DNA from: Bacteroidales bacterium
Lineage (GTDB): Bacteria; Bacteroidota; Bacteroidia; Bacteroidales; Muribaculaceae
Length of the DNA: 64,000 bases
Assembly (NCBI GenBank): GCA_015061055.1
Contig: SUXH01000010.1
Span: 23,873-87,872 of the forward strand
Direction: 5' to 3'
A model generated the notes under the pieces. That model was given only the letters and a program-made list of their open reading frames with translations. It was not told the DNA's origin and did not search any database. Position numbers and translations under genes: made by a program. This document shows, one piece after another, positions 59,328-64,000 of the stretch (the first letter of the stretch is position 1; each line of letters begins with the position of its first letter).

Positions 59328-59341
59328 CTCGCGTAAGCGAG
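59328..59341 (+). other. Short GTAA-loop hairpin between VR and TR
   Basis: CTCGC-GTAA-GCGAG, a 5-bp stem with a GNRA tetraloop, right after the terminator T-run. Hairpins with 4-nt loops downstream of VR assist retrohoming in the Bordetella phage DGR (there GRNA loops on longer stems); the resemblance is only partial. Confidence 0.4.
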
Positions 59342-59362
59342 TCGAGTATAGTGATTTTTGAT

Positions 59363-59370
59363 TAACTTTG
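59363..59370 (+). promoter_or_regulatory. Putative template-RNA promoter (-7 box)
   Basis: TAACTTTG, a perfect TAnnTTTG, ends 25 nt before the template repeat; a start about 7 nt later would put the whole TR in the transcript. No convincing -33 TTTG lies at the right distance. Confidence 0.5.
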
Positions 59371-59395
59371 CACCCAAAAGGTAGAAAGTTTTATA

Positions 59396-59507
59396 GGCGT
59401 TGTGTTCTTCGTTCCAGCAACAACTCGAATGCGAATGGCGGTCTTGCGTATGCGAACGCGAATAACGTTTCGTCGAACTCGAACACGAACAACGGTGCTC
59501 GTCTTGC
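59396..59507 (+). repeat. DGR template repeat (TR)
   Basis: 112 bp with about 25 adenines, many of them in AAC or AAT triplets in the reading frame matching VR (Asn codons), the pattern that lets adenine mutagenesis reach many residues without stop codons. It is non-coding here and lies 141 bp before the reverse transcriptase gene. The DNA between (59508-59648) contains no gene and is probably part of the template RNA. Confidence 0.95.
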
Positions 59508-59648
59508 GTTAAGTGCTTATAACAAAATTAGATAATCGTATTCCCTGACGGTTGATGTATTCAACTAATCAAAATGCGAAAAACTTGAGCCTCAGCAAAA
59601 GCACAATTTTGTGGAAAGCTGGAACATAAAAAGGAGCCCTGAAGGCTT

Positions 59649-60995
59649 ATGGATAAAATAAAATTTCCACTAAATAACCTCATTACCGAGATTGTTTCTG
59701 AACAGAATATAGGGGAGAGTTTTGATTATGTTATAAACCACCTTGAGATACAGAAACAAAGAGAAAGATATAGACCTGAAAAGGCTGATTATACAAAACG
59801 GTTGATTGGAGAAATATCAGCCGGCACATTCCGAATATCTAAATTTCGACAGTTACACGTTAAAGACGGTTTTAAGGAGAGAGATGTACAAGCTCCACAA
59901 GTGTATGACCGAGTGGGGTGCCACGCCGTAATGGTTATCGTCGAAAAATATACTTATCCAACATTGATTAACAATACTGCCGCCTCAATAAAAGGTAGAG
60001 GTATGCATTGGTTACATCATATTATTGATGATGATTTTGCTAATAATGCTGATAATATGCAGTATTACTATCAATGTGATATCGTTCATTATTATGATAG
60101 TATTTCTCAAGATTTGATGAAAGCAGAAATACGAAAATACATATCGGACCCTATATTGTTACCCATATTAGACAACTTCATCAGTCTTTTACCGTTTGGA
60201 TTATCCAAAGGATTGCGTTCATCACAATGCTTTGCTAACCTATTCTTATCCCCATTGGACCACTTAATGAGTAGCAAAGTAAGAAACTACACTCTTAATA
60301 AAGATGGAATGGAGACAACCAGATATTTGTATTATCGATATTGTGATGATATGGTAATGTTTGCTCCTACAAAAAAAGAGTTATGGCAATTGCGTAATAT
60401 ACTTGTCGAAGAATTGTCTAAACTATCTCTTGAGGTAAAGAATAATGAGGCTGTAAGGCCTATCACAAGTGGGTTGGACTATCTCGGATATGTTGATTAT
60501 GGTACCCATTCGCTTATTCGCAAACGGACAAAGCAAAAGTTTGCCCGACATTTGGCAAAAATCAAATCAAGAAAACGACGTCAGGAACTTATCGGCTCAT
60601 TTAAGGGTATGGCTATTCACGCAGATTGTAAACATCTATTTTATAAATTAACACATCATCAAATGAAAAAATTTAGTGAAATGGGCGTAACATATACGCC
60701 TGCTGACGGAAAGAAAAGATTTCCCGGTAAAGTAATGAGGCTGAGTTCCCTTCAGAACAAGACTCTTGAAATCCACGATTATGAAAGCGAAATGACGACA
60801 TCACATGGAGGTGATCGATATCTTGTTTCGTTCAGAGATACCCAGACCGGCGAGTGGGGAAAGTTCTTTACCTCATCTGAAGAGATGAAAAACATACTCG
60901 ACCAGATCAGCGATATGGAAGATGGTTTCCCATTTGAAACTATAATAGAAAGCGATATATTTGACGGGAATAAGGTGAAATATAAGTTTACTTGA
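59649..60995 (+). CDS. DGR reverse transcriptase with C-terminal extension
   Basis: 448 residues with a good AAGGAG-type site upstream. RT motifs: CDIVHYYD (about 143-150, catalytic Asp), GLRSSQ (188-193, the G-xxx-SQ motif typical of DGR enzymes), YCDD (231-234, catalytic pair), and GLDYLGYVDYGTHSLIRKR (thumb entry). All three catalytic Asp residues are present. DGR RTs usually end near residue 350; here about 95 further residues follow (from about 357, GKVMRLSSL ... KVKYKFT), with RYLVSFRDTQTGEWGKFF as the core. The enzyme copies the TR RNA with errors at adenine. No Avd gene is nearby. Confidence 0.95.
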   Translation: MDKIKFPLNNLITEIVSEQNIGESFDYVINHLEIQKQRERYRPEKADYTKRLIGEISAGTFRISKFRQLHVKDGFKERDVQAPQVYDRVGCHAVMVIVEKYTYPTLINNTAASIKGRGMHWLHHIIDDDFANNADNMQYYYQCDIVHYYDSISQDLMKAEIRKYISDPILLPILDNFISLLPFGLSKGLRSSQCFANLFLSPLDHLMSSKVRNYTLNKDGMETTRYLYYRYCDDMVMFAPTKKELWQLRNILVEELSKLSLEVKNNEAVRPITSGLDYLGYVDYGTHSLIRKRTKQKFARHLAKIKSRKRRQELIGSFKGMAIHADCKHLFYKLTHHQMKKFSEMGVTYTPADGKKRFPGKVMRLSSLQNKTLEIHDYESEMTTSHGGDRYLVSFRDTQTGEWGKFFTSSEEMKNILDQISDMEDGFPFETIIESDIFDGNKVKYKFT

Positions 60996-60996
60996 T

Positions 60997-61048
60997 TTTC
61001 GAGATTTTGCCGATTTGGAACAACCGAAACAAATTTGATGTATATTAG
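60997..61048 (+). promoter_or_regulatory. Late-type phage promoter, copy 2
   Basis: TTTCGAGATTTTGCCGA leads into TTTG (61014-61017); 23 nt later TATATTAG (61041-61048) takes the -7 place. It begins 1 nt after the RT stop codon and precedes the gene at 61075. Confidence 0.5.
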
Positions 61049-61074
61049 CGACATAATTAAAAGCATATACTCAA

Positions 61075-61557
61075 ATGGAAAAGATTTACGGTACCACAAT
61101 TCGGCAAGATGGGTTAATGAAAGTCGGTAGAAAACGTTGGGAGTTGTTTTATGGATTTGGAAAGGATAATGACAATGACGAAACAGGTTACAATTATCGA
61201 CAAGTTTTCTCGTATAAACCAACCATAGAAGAAATTAAGGATATTATCATCTCTCAAATAAACAAAAATATTGATGAGAAGATATTATCAGGTCTTGTTT
61301 GGAAAAATATGCCTATTTGGCTATCAAGTGAGAACCAATTTAATTACAAGGCTGCATACGATTTGGCAATACAAACAAACGGTGCAACATTGCCGGTAAC
61401 TTTTAAGTTTGGAGTTGATGACACTCCGATTTATCATACATTTGAGAATCTTGACGAGTTTCAAGATTTCTATACAACATCGTTAGCCTATGTTCAGCAA
61501 ACGCTATTAGATGGTTGGAGTGAAAAAGATAATATCGACTGGAATATATTTTCTTAA
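61075..61557 (+). CDS. Hypothetical protein after DGR
   Basis: 160 residues: EKIYGTTIRQDGLMKVGRKRWELFYGFGKDNDNDETGYNYRQVFSYKPTIEEIKDIIISQINKNIDEKILSG resembles phage tail-fibre-assembly or DUF4376-type proteins. It is not a four-helix Avd. Its own late-type promoter and following terminator make it an independent unit. Function unknown. Confidence 0.62.
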   Translation: MEKIYGTTIRQDGLMKVGRKRWELFYGFGKDNDNDETGYNYRQVFSYKPTIEEIKDIIISQINKNIDEKILSGLVWKNMPIWLSSENQFNYKAAYDLAIQTNGATLPVTFKFGVDDTPIYHTFENLDEFQDFYTTSLAYVQQTLLDGWSEKDNIDWNIFS

Positions 61558-61580
61558 CCAAATCAGTTTTTATTGACGAT

Positions 61581-61616
61581 GGCTGTGTCTTAAATATTTA
61601 GGCACAGCCTTTTTTG
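61581..61616 (+). terminator. Rho-independent terminator
   Basis: GGCTGTG (61581-61587) pairs with CACAGCC (61603-61609), with an AT-rich loop, followed by TTTTTTG. It lies 23 nt after the stop of the preceding gene. Confidence 0.87.
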
Positions 61617-61663
61617 TATTTTCTCTAAATTGCACCATTATAGAGAGTTATGTGATGATTGGA

Positions 61664-61715
61664 TTTCAAGATTTTTGCGATTTGAGTAAACAAGTTGTTT
61701 AATATGCTACTTTTG
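61664..61715 (+). promoter_or_regulatory. Late-type phage promoter, copy 3 (lysis)
   Basis: TTTCAAGATTTTTGCGA leads into TTTG (61681-61684); exactly 23 nt later TACTTTTG (61708-61715) is a perfect TAnnTTTG. The first lysis gene starts at 61746. Confidence 0.62.
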
Positions 61716-61745
61716 GCATTATTAAACAATTAAAACAAATCAGAT

Positions 61746-62351
61746 ATGAATGAAGTACAGTCAGTAACAGAGATTGCGAAAGGGATAAGTGATTATGGAG
61801 CATTGGTTATCATAGGTGCTGCGTTTATCGTCTTGTCGCTTGCTATGTGGATAGCAATCTTCAAATGGTTTAAGTCGATAATCAATCAAATTATCGAACA
61901 AAATGGTACAGCCACTCGAAAGATTTTGAATGAAATTAAAAATCAGAACGAAATGCTATGTGATGTATCGGAGGGTTTGAGGTCTGAAACTCAACTCCGA
62001 TTAAAAAACATAACGGGTATCGCTTTTGATTTGTCAGTAGAACAAGTCTGCAGGTTAATAAAACGAATCCGAGAGGAAAACCACATAGCCGATAAAGAAG
62101 CGACAAGATTAAAAATTAGAAAGCAGTTGCGTATTATTCATGATGACAGGAACAGCAGATTCGATCCGTTTACATATCGAGGTAGATGTATCTCTGCATT
62201 TTGTAGTGATGATTGGATTGAACAAGTCGCCATTGTTGTAGAAAGCGAAATCTATCACGAACATGGTGTAAATAATAAACGAGCCTACACTAATGTAAAA
62301 ATGGCGTACGACAACATCAAACTTGATTTTTACCATAGAATGAACCAATAA
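61746..62351 (+). CDS. Membrane protein, holin candidate
   Basis: 201 residues with one strong membrane helix (about 19-40, LVIIGAAFIVLSLAMWIAIFKWF) and a long cytoplasmic helical domain. It directly precedes the endolysin gene by 2 nt. Typical holins are smaller, so holin activity is a guess from position; an alternative is a regulator of lysis. The first gene after the lysis promoter. Confidence 0.6.
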   Translation: MNEVQSVTEIAKGISDYGALVIIGAAFIVLSLAMWIAIFKWFKSIINQIIEQNGTATRKILNEIKNQNEMLCDVSEGLRSETQLRLKNITGIAFDLSVEQVCRLIKRIREENHIADKEATRLKIRKQLRIIHDDRNSRFDPFTYRGRCISAFCSDDWIEQVAIVVESEIYHEHGVNNKRAYTNVKMAYDNIKLDFYHRMNQ

Positions 62352-62353
62352 TC

Positions 62354-63016
62354 ATGAAAGTAGTAATTTTAGGAACGGCACATGGTTCCAATGTTCCCGG
62401 CAAACAATCACCCGACGGTGAATTTCGTGAATATGCTTACAGCCGAAAAATAATCAATCAAGTAAAAAGTCGATTAGAAGCATTAGGCTTTATCGTTTTT
62501 GTTGATATCCCTCAAGATATAGTTCCCACTCCTCAAAAGATAGAATTGCAAAATCGGGTATCAATCGTTAATAAGATTTGTGCTAAATACGGAACAAATA
62601 ATTGTTTGTACGTATCAATTCATGTAAACGCGGCAGGGAGTGATGGAGAATGGAAAAATGCCGGAGGATGGTGTGCATTTACAACTAAAGGAAAAACAAA
62701 ATCCGATATTGCTGCCGAATGTTTGTATGAGGAAGCTGAAACGGAATTGAAAGATTATGAAAAGATAATGGTCAATGGAATAAAGAATGGTATCTATTCC
62801 AAAAAGCAACGACCTTATCGCACTGATAAAACCGATGGTGATAAGGATTTAGAATCTAATTTTTATGTAATATATCACACTAAATGCCCGGCTGTCTTGA
62901 CTGAAAACCTATTTCAAGACAATCCTGAAGATGTTGCCTATCTTATATCTGAAAGGGGAATAAATGCAATTGTAAATTTACACGTTAAGGGTGTAATCAA
63001 ATACTTTGAGAGATGA
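62354..63016 (+). CDS. N-acetylmuramoyl-L-alanine amidase (endolysin)
   Basis: 220 residues of the zinc amidase (Amidase_3) family. Zinc and catalytic residues are visible in ILGTAHGSN (His), SIHVNAAG (His) and the C-terminal PAVLTENLFQDN (Glu); the central EFREYAYSRKIINQVKSRLEALG helix also fits. It has no signal peptide, as usual for a phage endolysin released by a holin. It cleaves the bond between MurNAc and the peptide stem. It overlaps the next gene by 4 nt. Confidence 0.92.
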   Translation: MKVVILGTAHGSNVPGKQSPDGEFREYAYSRKIINQVKSRLEALGFIVFVDIPQDIVPTPQKIELQNRVSIVNKICAKYGTNNCLYVSIHVNAAGSDGEWKNAGGWCAFTTKGKTKSDIAAECLYEEAETELKDYEKIMVNGIKNGIYSKKQRPYRTDKTDGDKDLESNFYVIYHTKCPAVLTENLFQDNPEDVAYLISERGINAIVNLHVKGVIKYFER

Positions 63017-63606
63017 GAAAAGCATTTGTGATATTGTTATGCGTCTTGTTAGGAATGTCTATTGCGTTGAACTTTTATCAATATGCGATTAGGATAGAAC
63101 GTTACGAAGATATAGTATCGGATACAATAACAGTATATGATACTATTCCATATATTAAGCCTACTCCTACGGATAGTGCTTTATTGGGGTATGTTACGGA
63201 AAAATTGCCCGTAAGTGTTCCCAAATTGCAAAAAAACACACTCAAATTTCCTAAAAGTAGCGAAAAGTTGCAAGATAGTGTAGTTAATTTCAGTAATAAT
63301 GTTCCCAATTTTAATTTTGGTGAGGAAGTAAACTTCCCGACCAAAACCGATGATTTTCCAGATAGTATAAATGTAAAAATACCAATAACGCAAAAGGTGT
63401 ATGAGGATAGCACCTATAAAGCCTTTGTGAGTGGTTATAAAGCGAGTTTGGATAGTTTCTATATTTACCCCCAAACAAAGATAATAACGATAAGAGAAAA
63501 GCCTAAACGGTGGCATATCGGAATAACTGCCGGATATGGGATAACACCCAAAGGATTTCAACCATATTTGGGTTTAGGGTGTACTTATACTTTTATTTCA
63601 TTTTAA
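63013..63606 (+). CDS. Spanin-like membrane-anchored protein
   Basis: 197 residues with an N-terminal membrane helix (about 4-22, FVILLCVLLGMSIALNFYQYA), then a periplasmic part rich in short repeats (VSVPKLQKNTLKFPKSSEKLQDSVVNF) and a C-terminal beta-rich ending (RWHIGITAGYGITPKGFQPYLGLGCTYTF) that looks like a membrane-strand. Close to the DUF6808 group in Bacteroides phages. ATGA-coupled to the amidase; position suggests a spanin. Confidence 0.66.
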   Translation: MRKAFVILLCVLLGMSIALNFYQYAIRIERYEDIVSDTITVYDTIPYIKPTPTDSALLGYVTEKLPVSVPKLQKNTLKFPKSSEKLQDSVVNFSNNVPNFNFGEEVNFPTKTDDFPDSINVKIPITQKVYEDSTYKAFVSGYKASLDSFYIYPQTKIITIREKPKRWHIGITAGYGITPKGFQPYLGLGCTYTFISF

Positions 63607-63631
63607 GGATAATTTTAGGTTATGAAAATGT

Positions 63632-63662
63632 GGCTGCGTTGTGAAACGCGGCTATATTTTTA
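63632..63662 (+). terminator. Terminator after lysis genes
   Basis: GCTGCGT pairs with ACGCGGC (one G-T) around TGTGAA, followed by TATATTTTTAT. It lies 27 nt after the last lysis gene. Confidence 0.75.
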
Positions 63663-63695
63663 TCGAACTATTTGGACCGGTGTTAGTAATAGAAG

Positions 63696-63747
63696 AAAAT
63701 GCTTTAATAGTGATGATGTTCCGTGATGATGTGATAAAGCATTTTTT
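63696..63747 (+). terminator. Second terminator-like hairpin
   Basis: AAAATGCTTTA (63696-63706) pairs perfectly with TAAAGCATTTT (63735-63745), ending in a T-run; the 28-nt loop contains repeated GTGATGATG-like units. Confidence 0.6.
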
Positions 63748-63776
63748 GAGCCTTGCCGATTGGTGAGGCTCTTTTT
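63748..63776 (+). terminator. Third terminator hairpin
   Basis: GAGCCT (63748-63753) pairs with AGGCTC (63766-63771), followed by TTTTTG. It comes directly after the previous hairpin. Confidence 0.7.
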
Positions 63777-63788
63777 GAAAATAAAAAA

Positions 63789-63813
63789 GGCAAGGGGAAC
63801 CACCCACCTTGCC
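63789..63813 (-). terminator. Leftward-facing terminator
   Basis: GGCAAGG (63789-63795) pairs with CCTTGCC (63807-63813). Read on the minus strand, the stem is followed by TTTTTTAT, so it would stop transcription arriving from the right; a leftward gene beyond 64000, such as an integrase, is implied. Confidence 0.55.
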
Positions 63814-63828
63814 AAAAGTCAAACCAAT

Positions 63829-63894
63829 ATGTTATCTATGAAAGAAAAACAAATTGGTACTACAAAGTTAATCATTATCTCTGGAAAAATCTAA
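63829..63894 (+). CDS. Possible leader peptide at right end
   Basis: The leader motif AAAAGTCAAACCAA (63814-63827) is followed by a 21-codon frame (MLSMKEKQIGTTKLIIISGKI). No promoter box of the middle type precedes it. The rest of 63895-64000 shows no gene or clear signal. Uncertain whether translated. Confidence 0.25.
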   Translation: MLSMKEKQIGTTKLIIISGKI

Positions 63895-64000
63895 CGAAAG
63901 AGGGAAAATAATGATGGCAGCACTGGTGTTCAATGACTTATGAAGACTTATGATGAACGCCTCTCCAATGCGAAAGTGCAAGGAAATGAAAGGTAATGCG

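Larger units (their letters stand above)
5631..64000. mobile_element. Tailed-phage prophage (partial, right end not in window)
   Basis: From the repressor operon onward the genes are a complete tailed-phage set in usual order: repressor, early recombination and replication genes, terminase, portal, protease, capsid, tail, tape measure, baseplate and fibre, lysis. The HK97-type head proteins and long tape measure (1492 residues) indicate a long-tailed phage. The left boundary lies somewhere between the namZ promoter and the repressor; no att repeat or integrase was identified, and the element continues past 64000. It could also be an integrated or free phage-plasmid, but flanking host genes on the left favour integration. 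Confidence 0.85.

Noticed and set aside
61075..61557. Gene after the RT as the missing Avd
   Set aside because: It is too long, has mixed strand-helix content and no four-helix pattern.
1..64000. CRISPR array
   Set aside because: No set of regularly spaced direct repeats with unique spacers is seen; the repeats found are promoter units, leaders and TR/VR.

Overview
The window reads as a Bacteroidales chromosome (Bacteroides, Parabacteroides, Prevotella or Muribaculaceae type; genus not resolvable from sequence alone) carrying a large tailed-phage prophage that runs off the right end. Support for Bacteroidales: promoters of the TTTG-N20-TAnnTTTG type, A-rich start contexts with few Shine-Dalgarno sites, a NamZ/DUF1343 protein, a PUR/DUF3276 protein, CreD, and phage families common in gut Bacteroidales (DUF6291, DUF3560, DUF6712-like, DUF6808-like).

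Bases 1-5488 are host: the end of an unknown gene, a creD-like membrane protein with two tiny followers, then a leftward operon of an exo-muramidase (NamZ), a sodium:solute symporter and a WYL regulator, probably for cell-wall sugar scavenging. The prophage begins somewhere in about 5.5-6.6 kb. A leftward lysogeny operon (CI-like repressor, membrane protein, lipoprotein) faces a rightward early region across a promoter/operator with a perfect 16-bp palindrome.

About 7.5-9.4 kb is an unusual RNA region: a roughly 430-nt non-coding stretch rich in hairpins, four tRNA-like genes with good acceptor, D and T arms but abnormal anticodon arms, and two tandem structured RNA elements that share a motif and show compensatory stem changes. 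From 9.4 to 29 kb lie recombination and replication genes (ERF annealing protein, PD-(D/E)XK nuclease, SSB, NinB-like, SNF2 helicase, VRR-NUC, DUF6291, DnaC-like ATPase, two ParB-domain proteins), a TAGT-like glycosyltransferase, a decayed helicase-methyltransferase, and a dense block of small overlapping accessory genes. Packaging and head genes (terminase, portal, protease, HK97-fold capsid) occupy 30-37 kb, tail genes 37-59 kb. A HicAB-type toxin-antitoxin pair and an ECF-like sigma factor sit between the tail genes. Lysis genes (membrane protein, amidase, spanin-like protein) end at 63.6 kb, followed by a run of terminators. No integrase, att site or CRISPR array is visible; the integrase probably lies beyond 64 kb.

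The clearest special system is a diversity-generating retroelement. The 2661-residue tail protein ends in a C-type-lectin-like domain carrying a variable repeat (59124-59235); a template repeat (59396-59507) and a reverse transcriptase follow. All seven VR/TR differences fall at template adenines, and no Avd gene is present. Two phage promoter families with exact internal spacing (five middle-type, three late-type copies) and a repeated 14-nt leader suggest a dedicated transcription programme, perhaps linked to the phage sigma factor.
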